A DNA stretch of 52,852 bases from Planctomycetaceae bacterium. Its GTDB lineage: Bacteria > Planctomycetota > Planctomycetia > Pirellulales > Pirellulaceae. A program made the translations under genes and the position numbers. The stretch covers positions 30,080 through 82,931 of the forward strand of contig JAHEJI010000001.1 in the NCBI GenBank assembly GCA_024638965.1, read 5' to 3'. The notes beneath the pieces were generated by a model. It saw only the letters and a program-made list of their open reading frames with translations. It had not been told where the DNA came from and searched no databases. Below, one piece after another: positions 45,034 to 52,852 of this stretch. The first letter of the stretch is position 1. Every line of letters begins with the position of its first letter.

Positions 45034-45402
45034 ATGTTTTTCAATATCAACCCCAGCAATGGGGTGCCGGTTTATGAGCAGGTCTCGCGCCAGATTCTGT
45101 TTGCCGTTGCCGCCGGTGGTTTGGCGAGCGGCGAGATGATTCCATCGGTGCGGGAAATGGCTCGGCAACTGGCCATTAATCCGAATACCGTAGCGCGGGC
45201 ATACCGACAATTGCAGGATCAGGAGATTCTGGAAACGGTTCGAGGTGAAGGGATGGCCGTCGCCAAGGGTGCCCGGGCCAAGTGTAAATCTGTCCGCACC
45301 AAACTGATTCGGGAGCAGATCGCGCAAGTGCTCAGGGCGGCCCGACAAAGCCAACTGTCGGACGAGGAGATCCGAAAAATGGTGGAGTCGGAATTGAAGT
45401 AG
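45034..45402 (+). CDS. GntR-family (YtrA-type) transcriptional regulator
   Basis: 122 residues, typical of the short YtrA subfamily: an N-terminal winged HTH ('PVYEQVSRQILFAVAAGGL', 'PSVREMARQLAINPNTVARA') and a short C-terminal helical dimerisation tail with no metabolite domain. This subfamily usually represses an adjacent ABC transporter operon, and here an ATPase and a permease follow at once. The inverted repeat over its own promoter is the probable operator. Confidence 0.93.
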   Translation: MFFNINPSNGVPVYEQVSRQILFAVAAGGLASGEMIPSVREMARQLAINPNTVARAYRQLQDQEILETVRGEGMAVAKGARAKCKSVRTKLIREQIAQVLRAARQSQLSDEEIRKMVESELK

Positions 45403-45453
45403 TGAAATTCATCTGGAAACAGAGGCAAAGCCGAACTCAGGCGAGGAGAAAGA

Positions 45454-46410
45454 ATGGCACATATAATCGAATTGAATTCAGTCTGTAAGAAGTTTGGTCG
45501 TACCGTTGCAATGGATCAGATCTCAATTGCGGTTCCCAAAGGCGTCGTCTTTGCTCTGCTAGGCGAGAACGGGGCTGGCAAGACGACTGCGATTCGCAAT
45601 ATTCTCGGATTGCAACAACCCGATTCAGGTTCGATTCAAGTCCTGGGACTGGATCCCCAACGAAACGGAGTGGAGGTTCGACGTCGGATCGGATATGTGC
45701 CGGACACGCCTTCGCTTTATGATTGGATGAAAGTCAGCGAAATTGGCTGGTTCACAGCGGGTTTTTATCCGGACGGTTTTAACACTGAGTTCCAAAAGCT
45801 TTGCCAGCAATTCGAAATACCGCTGGATCGCAAGATTAAACAGCTTTCCAGAGGCGGTCGAGCCAAGGTCGTTTTGGCACTTGCGATGGCCCACATGCCA
45901 GAGTTGTTGATCCTTGACGAACCAACATCGGGGCTGGATACGATGGTGCGCCGCAAGTTCCTCGAAAGCATGGTTGATGTTGCTGCCGAAGGGCGAACGG
46001 TCTTGCTTTCCAGCCATCAAATCCCGGAAGTGGAACGAGTTGCCGATTACGTCGCGATTGTGAATGAAGGTAAAGTCCTTGCCAGTCAACGCCTTGATGA
46101 GTTGAAGCAGCAACTGGAACGGTGGGTCATCACATTCGATACGAGCGAGGCGCGGATACCTGAGTTCAATGCCTTGATTATGACGCACGAAGGGAAGGGG
46201 AGTCGTCGCCAACAATTGGTTGTTCGCGATCCCGACCCCAATGCGTTGTGGCAGCTGCGGGACCATCCTTCGATCCTTGAGGTTGAAGTCCACGTTCCGT
46301 CCTTGGAAGAGATTTTTATTGCGTATATTAAGGCGGGATCACAACCTCTTCCCAAACATGAATCCAATCCATCCACAACGTCGGTTAATGATGGAGGCAC
46401 TCGTGAATAG
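45454..46410 (+). CDS. ABC transporter ATP-binding protein
   Basis: 318 residues. Walker A 'GENGAGKT' (37-44), a degenerate signature 'LSRGG', Walker B 'LLILDEPTSGLD' and H-loop 'SSHQ' are visible, so ATPase activity is expected. The C-terminal 100 residues resemble the accessory domain of YtrB/CcmA-type export ATPases. GAGGAGAAAG precedes the ATG. Its stop overlaps the permease start by 8 bases. With the GntR gene this looks like an inducible ABC-2 exporter, possibly responding to envelope stress or antibiotics (inference). Confidence 0.93.
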   Translation: MAHIIELNSVCKKFGRTVAMDQISIAVPKGVVFALLGENGAGKTTAIRNILGLQQPDSGSIQVLGLDPQRNGVEVRRRIGYVPDTPSLYDWMKVSEIGWFTAGFYPDGFNTEFQKLCQQFEIPLDRKIKQLSRGGRAKVVLALAMAHMPELLILDEPTSGLDTMVRRKFLESMVDVAAEGRTVLLSSHQIPEVERVADYVAIVNEGKVLASQRLDELKQQLERWVITFDTSEARIPEFNALIMTHEGKGSRRQQLVVRDPDPNALWQLRDHPSILEVEVHVPSLEEIFIAYIKAGSQPLPKHESNPSTTSVNDGGTRE

Positions 46411-49306
46411 CCTCGTTAACCGCCGGCTAATCTGGAAGGAATGCCGCGAATTGACGCCGCTGATGCTTGGTTGCTGCGCGGCGTTTGTTTTGACATTGGC
46501 CGGTTGGATTTTCTCTTGGTCCGGAGAGTGGGGCGACTTCTCCATTTTCGGGCCCACAAACCAACTCATTCCGATGCTGAACATGTTCGTAAACACCTGC
46601 GGCATCCTAATCGCGGTGAGTCTTTTTGTCCCGGAACGGGAAAACAAAACGGCTGAGCTGTTAAGCCATTTACCTGTGACCGGATGGGGGATTGCCAGAA
46701 CCAAACTCATCTTTGGTTTCCTGTTGTTCTTGGGCTTCGGTGTGTTTTGCTATTGCCTCGTTGGAATCGCGGGATTTTTTGCAGGAGTTCATTCGGACTT
46801 TTGGCCTTTTTTGAGTGAGCTTTTTGATGACCTGCTGCTTTCTTTGGAGTGCTTTTTCTGGGGCGTGTTTTGGTCATTGTCTTTGAAGCGAACGATCTAC
46901 GCGTTACTGTTGGCTGCAAGTACTGTAATTGTGATAGCGGGTATCGCCAGCCTGTTGGTGCCGTATGGAGTGCCTGTCAATGGAACAGCGAACATGGGCT
47001 GGGTGTTTCGCATTCCAGTATTTTTTGTTGTCGTGTTTGCAGTGCTTACGATGGCAAAAGGGTGGCTCAAAGACGAAACCAAACTGAAAGTACGCGGCAG
47101 CATCAAGTCGAGCACACCAGTCGAACTATCCGTTGACATTTCACCGCGGCCTCGCGGAATACTAACTTCGCTGCTGTGGCAATCTTTTCGGCAATTCCGA
47201 ATGCCACTTATTTTTGCAATCGGGATACTGACAATATTGGTCTGCACGTGGATATTTTGGCAATCGGAGCCATTCCCCGGACTTGCAGTCGTAACAGCTG
47301 TCATTCTGTTTTCGGTGCCGGTGGTATTCTCCGGTTTTACGTTTACGTTCGATCAACACGACAAAAACTACCGGTTCTTTCAACAACAATCCGAGTTCGC
47401 ACGCTGGCTTTGGTTTGCGAGACTCATTCCGCCAACTTTGCTGGGGATAGCGTGCTTGCTATTTGCTGCATTTTTGATTTCCCCTGAGCTGGTAAACGAC
47501 AATTGGGATGCCGATCTAGGCATGTTCGCGGAATATTACTTGCAACCAACTGAATACGTCATTATGAACTTGACCGTTGTTAAGTTCGGGATCGTCGTAT
47601 TCTGCGCATTGGCGTTGGGTCAGTTTTTTTCCATGTTTGTTGAATCGTCTCTATTGTCAGTGGTCAACTGCCTCGCATTTGGAGCCACATTGGGTGGTTG
47701 GTCGCTTCTGCTGATTTATTGCGATGCCAGTTTTTGGATATTTCTATTTCCAATTGGCGTGATCTTGTTGGGTGCGACTTGGTGGGCTGCTCCCCGCTGG
47801 TTGGCCGAAAAATCGTCCGCATGGGATCGCATGTTTCCGTGGATCGCGCTGGCAACGGCTGGAGTCGGTGTGATGGCTGGATTCATGTACCATCGCGCCA
47901 CAGATGTTCCTCCGATTGCAGCAAACGCGATGGTTCAGCCCATCACTTATGAAAAGATTGTTTCTGATGCAAAAGTCGACGCTCCGGGTCTTCCATCGGA
48001 AATGATCGAACCGGCAAGGCTGTTGAATCAAGCAATTAAGGGATTGTACACACCCAAGCTCTTGGCCACTGCTCACGGCCGGGGCAACGAATATGAATTA
48101 TCTGACTGGAGTTGGTCATATGTAGACCTGCTTGATAGGTCAGACGACGAAGTTCTTGATCAATTCGTGGAAAAAAACAGGGAAGCCTTGAGTTGTATTT
48201 ATGAAGCTGCGAAATATGAGAATTGGCATTCGTTTTATGAGCCCGATTCTCTGCATAATCGCGGCCGCCAGAATTTGATGCTTCGCTCGCTGGTAAAAGC
48301 CGACTTTGGTTACCGAATGCGACGAGACGATCTTGACGCTGCGATGAAGAGCGTATTGACGCTTTATCGAATTGACCAGAGCATCGGACGAATGAACTTT
48401 GGCGTAATATCTTTGATGATGGAATGGAGTGGGCATCCAAATCAGAATTCTGAGCTTATCAAGGAAATGCTCGAAGAGTTATCAACTCTATCGGCAACCT
48501 GGTCATGCCTTGACTTTAACGACAATAAAAAATTAAACGTTCAAAACGAATGCCAAGCGGCGGCAGAGGGAGATTATCTGAGCAGCTTACCCCAGATCGT
48601 CAAACGGATGTTCTGGTTCATGCCTTGGGAATTGGAACGAGCAAAAAGAGTAAGTTTTCACTTGATCGACCATACGGCGGTCTGGGCCGAAGATATTAGC
48701 ATGCTGTACCAGGATCCACGGGCGAGTATCGGCGCTGTTGGTTGGAATGCCGTCTATTCTTCTTTGTCGATTCCGCCTGTGTTACGACAAGCCCGAACAA
48801 GCCCCCTGATTTCGAAATATGTATTGAATGCACCGATCTGGTGGCTGCAGGATCTCCAGCTAATTCGGTATGCTCAAATTCGCCTGGCCCTTGATGCTTA
48901 TCGATTGGACAACGGCCACTATCCAGAAACGTTGAATCAACTGACTCCAGACTATTTGGAAACACTGCCTTGTGACGTGTACTCGGGTGGTGATTTTGCG
49001 TATTCGCCGACCGGCCTGAGCCATCCAGTGTTTTGGAGTAGACGCCCACAACAGAACTTGGCGAATGTCGGCACAAATCGAGATTGGAATCCGGTCGTGA
49101 CGCCCGCCAGCTTGATCGAATCGGGTCCATTTCTGTTTCCCTGGCCCTCCAGCGGAGGTGAAAGTTTGTTTGACTGCGAATATGTCGTCGAAGACGAAGC
49201 AGGAACGGAAATCGAACGCAAACAGATTCGATGCTATAACTATTGGGGCAACGTGCCAATCGCTGTATCTGGTTTGGATTTTCGCTTGGTCGACCCGAAC
49301 AAGTAG
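46403..49306 (+). CDS. ABC-2 permease with large C-terminal soluble domain
   Basis: 967 residues from GTG 46403, which has GGAGG 5 bases upstream and overlaps the ATPase stop; ATG 46388/46391 are alternatives. About twelve hydrophobic helices span residues 15-540 ('LMLGCCAAFVLTLAGWIF', 'LIPMLNMFVNTCGILIAVSLF' and others), which fits two ABC-2 half-permeases. The last 420 residues are soluble. Near the end 'LDAYRLDNGHYPETLNQLTP' followed by 'SGGDFAYSPTG' matches the motif of type II pseudopilin-like and DUF-type planctomycete proteins. The fused domain is unusual for an ABC-2 permease and may sense or bind the substrate. Confidence 0.83.
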   Translation: MNSLVNRRLIWKECRELTPLMLGCCAAFVLTLAGWIFSWSGEWGDFSIFGPTNQLIPMLNMFVNTCGILIAVSLFVPERENKTAELLSHLPVTGWGIARTKLIFGFLLFLGFGVFCYCLVGIAGFFAGVHSDFWPFLSELFDDLLLSLECFFWGVFWSLSLKRTIYALLLAASTVIVIAGIASLLVPYGVPVNGTANMGWVFRIPVFFVVVFAVLTMAKGWLKDETKLKVRGSIKSSTPVELSVDISPRPRGILTSLLWQSFRQFRMPLIFAIGILTILVCTWIFWQSEPFPGLAVVTAVILFSVPVVFSGFTFTFDQHDKNYRFFQQQSEFARWLWFARLIPPTLLGIACLLFAAFLISPELVNDNWDADLGMFAEYYLQPTEYVIMNLTVVKFGIVVFCALALGQFFSMFVESSLLSVVNCLAFGATLGGWSLLLIYCDASFWIFLFPIGVILLGATWWAAPRWLAEKSSAWDRMFPWIALATAGVGVMAGFMYHRATDVPPIAANAMVQPITYEKIVSDAKVDAPGLPSEMIEPARLLNQAIKGLYTPKLLATAHGRGNEYELSDWSWSYVDLLDRSDDEVLDQFVEKNREALSCIYEAAKYENWHSFYEPDSLHNRGRQNLMLRSLVKADFGYRMRRDDLDAAMKSVLTLYRIDQSIGRMNFGVISLMMEWSGHPNQNSELIKEMLEELSTLSATWSCLDFNDNKKLNVQNECQAAAEGDYLSSLPQIVKRMFWFMPWELERAKRVSFHLIDHTAVWAEDISMLYQDPRASIGAVGWNAVYSSLSIPPVLRQARTSPLISKYVLNAPIWWLQDLQLIRYAQIRLALDAYRLDNGHYPETLNQLTPDYLETLPCDVYSGGDFAYSPTGLSHPVFWSRRPQQNLANVGTNRDWNPVVTPASLIESGPFLFPWPSSGGESLFDCEYVVEDEAGTEIERKQIRCYNYWGNVPIAVSGLDFRLVDPNK

Positions 49307-49399
49307 GCCACGAACAAGCGCAGCGCTGTTCCGGCATTGCCATGCGTTCTTCCGCCTTCCAAACTCAAATGTTGAACGGCTCGGAGTATCGTCCAAAAT

Positions 49400-50515
49400 C
49401 TAAACCGTCAACATCCGATCGCGCGAGGCGATTTGCCAGCGATCGACGACTTTGCCGGCTGAAACCACGTGCGCGAATTGATGGACGGCGGAAGTCGGGC
49501 AAGCGTGGGTTGGAATCGCGATCAAACAGTCGCCAAGCTGATAGGAACTGGCAAGCTCGGACTGAACAACAATGTGCTCTTCAGTTTGCTGGAGTTCGAC
49601 CGCGTCCGGCAAATCGGGAAACCAAAGGCGTTTTCCTGCGGGCTGATCGGCTGCACATGACTTGTGTCCGACATCCAAAGTTAGCTGTCCATCGCGATTG
49701 TTACTGATCACACGAGTCAGAATTCCCGCCGCCGGTTTGAAATCCATTTCGGGAAAAATCTCAACCATTTGCGCATCATGAAGAGTCGTCGTGCCAGGAC
49801 TGAGCTGAACATTCGGTTCGCCTTTGTCGGCCAAAATCGGAAACGAACCGGTCCCGGCTGTAACGACTCGGGGGACAGGCAATCCGTTCAGCAAGACTTG
49901 ATCGCGAAAGCTTGTAAATCGAAACCAGCATTCGTCAACGGCGTGTTTCCGATCATCGAAATCGGCTTGGCGATTGTGACCGTCGTACCAGTGCAGCCCG
50001 CCGGGGCGGATTCCGGGTCGACTGAGCGTCATCTCGTAAAGCTCGATTGCGTCGGGTCCGATTTGGATGCCAGTTCGACCCATTCCCGTATCGAGGTCCA
50101 ACAGCACATCGAGCTCACAACCGCCAGCGTCCACCGCGGCGGACAAGGCTTCGAGGGCGTCGGGATTATCGACAATTGTCGCGAACTTCACCTGCGGAAA
50201 CTTGTCCATCAATTGAATCAGACGGCGAACATTGGGACCGACCAATTGATAGGCGATAAAGACATCTTCGACCCCCACATCACAAAGCATTTCAGCTTCG
50301 GCAATCGTCGCGCACTTGTGGCTCTTTATCCCAAGTTCTATCTGCATCTTCGTAATTTCGCGGGTCTTATGCGTCTTGCAATGCGGACATAAGCGATCGG
50401 GTCCACCCGCGATACGGATCATCTCTTGCAGATTGTGAACCAGCAAATCACGAAAAATCACCAGCCCCGGTGAATAGATCTGACTCACGTCTTCAATCTC
50501 ATACGGCGGTTTCAT
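49400..50515 (-). CDS. D-threonine aldolase / D-serine dehydratase-type PLP enzyme
   Basis: 371 residues of the fold III (alanine-racemase-like) D-threonine aldolase and eukaryotic-type D-serine dehydratase family. The PLP Lys is Lys47 in 'CPHCKTHKTREI'; the metal pair is His337-x-Cys339 in 'IPTHACPTSAVH', the zinc site of this family. 'DLDTGMGRTGIQ' and 'GTGSFP' contribute PLP phosphate contacts. Which reaction (retro-aldol or dehydration) is not decided by the sequence. ATG 50515 is chosen; the frame extends to 50608 but that part overlaps the metG promoter region. Confidence 0.88.
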   Translation of the reverse strand: MKPPYEIEDVSQIYSPGLVIFRDLLVHNLQEMIRIAGGPDRLCPHCKTHKTREITKMQIELGIKSHKCATIAEAEMLCDVGVEDVFIAYQLVGPNVRRLIQLMDKFPQVKFATIVDNPDALEALSAAVDAGGCELDVLLDLDTGMGRTGIQIGPDAIELYEMTLSRPGIRPGGLHWYDGHNRQADFDDRKHAVDECWFRFTSFRDQVLLNGLPVPRVVTAGTGSFPILADKGEPNVQLSPGTTTLHDAQMVEIFPEMDFKPAAGILTRVISNNRDGQLTLDVGHKSCAADQPAGKRLWFPDLPDAVELQQTEEHIVVQSELASSYQLGDCLIAIPTHACPTSAVHQFAHVVSAGKVVDRWQIASRDRMLTV

Positions 50516-50619
50516 AGCGTGCTGTACCCTTCGCTGAAGTCGATATTGGGCTAAAATCTTCTCTTCTTGACACCACTTAAAAGCCGCCCAACCAAAGGCC
50601 GCTTCCATCGGATACTATT

Positions 50620-52713
50620 ATGAGCAAACGCAGGATTTTGGTAACCGCTGCGTTACCCTATGCAAACGGACCCATTCACCTCGGCCACCTTGTCGAGTAC
50701 ATCCAGACCGATATATGGGTGCGTTTTCAAAAGCTTCGCGGCCACAATTGCGTCTTCATGTGTGCCGATGATACGCACGGCACGGCGATCATGATTCGGG
50801 CTCGAAATGAAGGCCGCTCCGAAGAAGAGGTAATCGCCGAAGCGAGCGAAGATCATCAACGAGATTTTGCCGGGTTTCATATCAGCTTCGACAACTACGG
50901 TAGCACCCATAGCGAAGAAAACCGCGAAATTTGCGGCGAAATCTGGAATTCCATTCGCCAAGCTGGTCTGGTCACAGAAAAAGACGTCGAACAGCTCTTC
51001 GATGCCGAGCAGGGGACCTTTCTGGCTGACCGTTTTGTGCGGGGCACTTGCCCGAACTGCAAGGCGGAAGATCAACCGGGCGATAATTGCAGCAAGTGTG
51101 GAACGACTTATGGCACGGCAGACCTGATCGATCCGGTCAGCACGCTTTCGGGTACGAAGCCCGAAGTGCGAACTGCCAAACACTTGTTTATCGAACTTGA
51201 ACAGCTTCACAATTTCCTGGACGAGTGGACGCAATCCGGAGATCACTTGCAGCCGGAAGTTGCCAACTATCTAAAAGGGCATTTTCTGGGCGTTCCTGAC
51301 AGCGAAGAAGGCTCAAAGCCACTTCGAGACTGGGACATTTCTCGGCCCGCTCCCTATTTTGGCTTCGAGATTCCCGACAGCCCAGGCAATTACTGGTACG
51401 TCTGGTTTGATGCACCGATTGGTTACATTGCTTCGACCAAACAATGGTGTGAGAAGAATGGCGAAAACCTGGCTGACTGGTGGCGAAGTGACGACACCGA
51501 GATTCATCACTTTCTGGGCAAGGACATCACGTATTTTCACACACTCTTTTGGCCCGGAATGCTCAAGTCGGCCGGATTCAGTTTGCCCACCAAAGTTCAC
51601 ATCCATGGATTTTTGACGGTTAACGGTGAGAAGATGTCAAAAAGCAAAGGGACGTTTGTCAAAGCGTCAACTTACTTGAAACACCTCGATCCCTCAGCCC
51701 TCCGTTATTTTTATGCAAGCAAACTCGGATCGCGACTGGACGACATTGACATGAACCTGGAAGAATTCACCGCCAAGGTGAACTCCGACTTGGTCGGCAA
51801 AGTCGTCAACCTTGCCTCGCGAAGCGCGAAGTTTGTAAAAGACACCGGGCTCTCGGCAACGTACCCCGACGACGGGGGCCTGTTCGAATACGCGGCCAAC
51901 ACAGGTGATCAAATCGCAGATGCCTACGAAAACTGCGAATACAGTAGAGCAATGCGGCTAATCTTGGAGCTTGCAGACCGAGCCAATCCATTTGTGGAAA
52001 ACGCGGCTCCCTGGACGATCAAAAAGGATCCCGGACGTGCGAGCGAGCTGCAGGACGTGTGCACCGTAGCGCTCAACCTGTTTCGCCAACTGGTAATTTA
52101 CCTTGCTCCTGTGATTCCTGATTTGGCTACAAAGACGGGTGCATTGTTGAATTCGCCCATTGAGAATTGGGAGCAATCAAAGACGCCGCTGGTGGGAACT
52201 TCGGTTGCCAAATTTAAACACATGATGAAACGAATTGAACTAAAGGAAATAGATGCCATGGTTGAAGAAACGAAAGCAGAACAGGCAGCCGAAGAAGCTC
52301 TTGAGAATGCGCCGGCAGAACTTGCGGCGGTTCTCGAAAAGTACGGTGACAGTGATGTTCCGCTCAAAGACGAACCGCTAGCCGAAGAATGCACGATTGA
52401 CGACTTCATTAAAGTCGACTTGCGCATCGCCCGCGTTGTCAAAGCCGAACACGTAGAACAAGCCCGCAAGCTCTTGAAGCTGACCCTTTCACTTGGCGGT
52501 GACAATCAACGACAAGTGTTTGCCGGTATCAAGGCGGCTTACCAACCGGAAGATCTGGAAGGTCGATTGGTGGTGATGGTTGCCAACCTGAAGCCTCGCC
52601 AAATGAAGTTTGGCTTGAGCGAGGGCATGGTCTGTGCTTCTGGCGCCGGCGGTGAAGACGTGTTTTTGCTCAGCCCTGACAAAGGCGCTGTACCGGGCCA
52701 AAGAGTGCATTAG
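50620..52713 (+). CDS. metG: Methionyl-tRNA synthetase
   Basis: Charges tRNA-Met; 697 residues. The class I signatures are 'HLGH' (20-23) and 'KMSKS' (338-342). The zinc knuckle has Cys144, Cys147, Cys157 and Cys160, so it is the four-Cys (MetG1-like) type. After the anticodon-binding helical domain and an Ala/Glu-rich linker (about 545-590), a C-terminal OB-fold tRNA-binding domain ('[20 protein letters not shown]', '[18 protein letters not shown]') is present. It is divergent from the PLP enzyme gene with about 100 bases between starts. All domains are complete. Confidence 0.97.
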   Translation: MSKRRILVTAALPYANGPIHLGHLVEYIQTDIWVRFQKLRGHNCVFMCADDTHGTAIMIRARNEGRSEEEVIAEASEDHQRDFAGFHISFDNYGSTHSEENREICGEIWNSIRQAGLVTEKDVEQLFDAEQGTFLADRFVRGTCPNCKAEDQPGDNCSKCGTTYGTADLIDPVSTLSGTKPEVRTAKHLFIELEQLHNFLDEWTQSGDHLQPEVANYLKGHFLGVPDSEEGSKPLRDWDISRPAPYFGFEIPDSPGNYWYVWFDAPIGYIASTKQWCEKNGENLADWWRSDDTEIHHFLGKDITYFHTLFWPGMLKSAGFSLPTKVHIHGFLTVNGEKMSKSKGTFVKASTYLKHLDPSALRYFYASKLGSRLDDIDMNLEEFTAKVNSDLVGKVVNLASRSAKFVKDTGLSATYPDDGGLFEYAANTGDQIADAYENCEYSRAMRLILELADRANPFVENAAPWTIKKDPGRASELQDVCTVALNLFRQLVIYLAPVIPDLATKTGALLNSPIENWEQSKTPLVGTSVAKFKHMMKRIELKEIDAMVEETKAEQAAEEALENAPAELAAVLEKYGDSDVPLKDEPLAEECTIDDFIKVDLRIARVVKAEHVEQARKLLKLTLSLGGDNQRQVFAGIKAAYQPEDLEGRLVVMVANLKPRQMKFGLSEGMVCASGAGGEDVFLLSPDKGAVPGQRVH

Positions 52714-52714
52714 C

Positions 52715-52830
52715 GAGGTCGGAGGTCGGAATTCGGAGGTCGGAAATCGGAGCATCGGTCATTGGACATTCGACATCGGGATTTGTTCATTAGTCATTTG
52801 AACTTGGTCATTGGTCATTTAAAAAATGTC
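52715..52830. repeat. Heptad and TGGTCATT-type low-complexity repeats after metG
   Basis: Five heptads follow the stop codon (GAGGTCG, GAGGTCG, GAATTCG, GAGGTCG, GAAATCG; 52715-52749). Then come variants of TCATTGG and TCATTTG up to about 52830. Similar heptads occur after fabF. The last bases of the window hold nothing recognisable. Confidence 0.7.
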
Positions 52831-52852
52831 TCTAACTTGGCTCACTGATCGA

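Noticed and set aside
46220-46402. Longer start for the ABC permease overlapping the ATPase gene by about 190 bases.
   Set aside because: The extra residues are the out-of-frame shadow of the ATPase C-terminus. GTG 46403 has GGAGG at the right distance.

Overview
The window comes from a planctomycete, most likely of the Pirellulales. This rests on gene content: GAF-containing HlyD adaptors, a TIGR03009-like secreted protein, a sigma-70 factor with added N-terminal helix-turn-helix domains, an EF-Tu whose switch I reads KTVTI instead of RGITI, and a hotdog/ACP/ketosynthase cluster typical of the group. No taxonomic search was possible. No phage, transposase, plasmid or CRISPR feature was seen, so this is ordinary chromosomal core with small accessory patches.

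Layout. 1-5.7 kb: on the minus strand a GAF-HlyD inner-membrane adaptor, a DUF456 membrane protein and a second periplasmic HlyD adaptor; then a plus-strand GlpG-like rhomboid protease. 5.9-10.4 kb (minus): a secreted TIGR03009-like protein, two tandem trimeric purine nucleoside phosphorylases that differ at the base-specificity residue, and an unrecognised exported protein. 11.0-12.7 kb: the HTH-sigma-70 protein.

13.1-31.8 kb is the information-processing superoperon: tRNA-Thr(UGU), tRNA-Tyr(GUA), tRNA-Gly(UCC), tRNA-Thr(GGU), tuf, tRNA-Trp(CCA), secE, nusG, rplK, rplA, rplJ, rplL, rpoB, rpoC, rpsL, rpsG, fusA. The order Thr-Tyr-Gly-Thr-tuf-secE-nusG-rplKAJL-rpoBC is the same as the E. coli tufB/rpoBC region. 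Spacer hairpins (rplA-rplJ, rplL-rpoB, rpoB-rpoC) suggest attenuation or RNA processing.

The main discovery is in rpoC. Its reading frame changes by -1 exactly at a canonical slippery heptamer (G GGA AAA, 26758-26764). The shifted product is colinear with E. coli beta' across the junction. Either this is a frameshift-dependent essential subunit or one A is missing from a homopolymer in the assembly. Downstream of the shift, beta' carries a C-terminal extension of about 370 residues with three tandem H3TH/helix-hairpin-helix domains (COG3743-like). A fourth, divergent copy ends a membrane-anchored coiled-coil protein at 42.5-44.7 kb.

32-38 kb: a secreted Gly-rich protein, an ECF-type sigma factor overlapped by a small single-TM protein (possible anti-sigma), thioredoxin with clear promoter and terminator, a GT87-type membrane glycosyltransferase, and a lone PTS Enzyme I convergent with it. 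38.3-41.5 kb: a type II fatty-acid-like cassette (FabZ, long ACP, FabZ-like protein lacking the catalytic His, FabF). 41.6-49.3 kb: an exported thioredoxin-like protein, the coiled-coil H3TH protein, and a GntR(YtrA)/ABC ATPase/ABC permease operon with an inverted-repeat operator over its promoter. 49.4-52.7 kb: a D-threonine aldolase/D-serine dehydratase-type PLP enzyme divergent from methionyl-tRNA synthetase.
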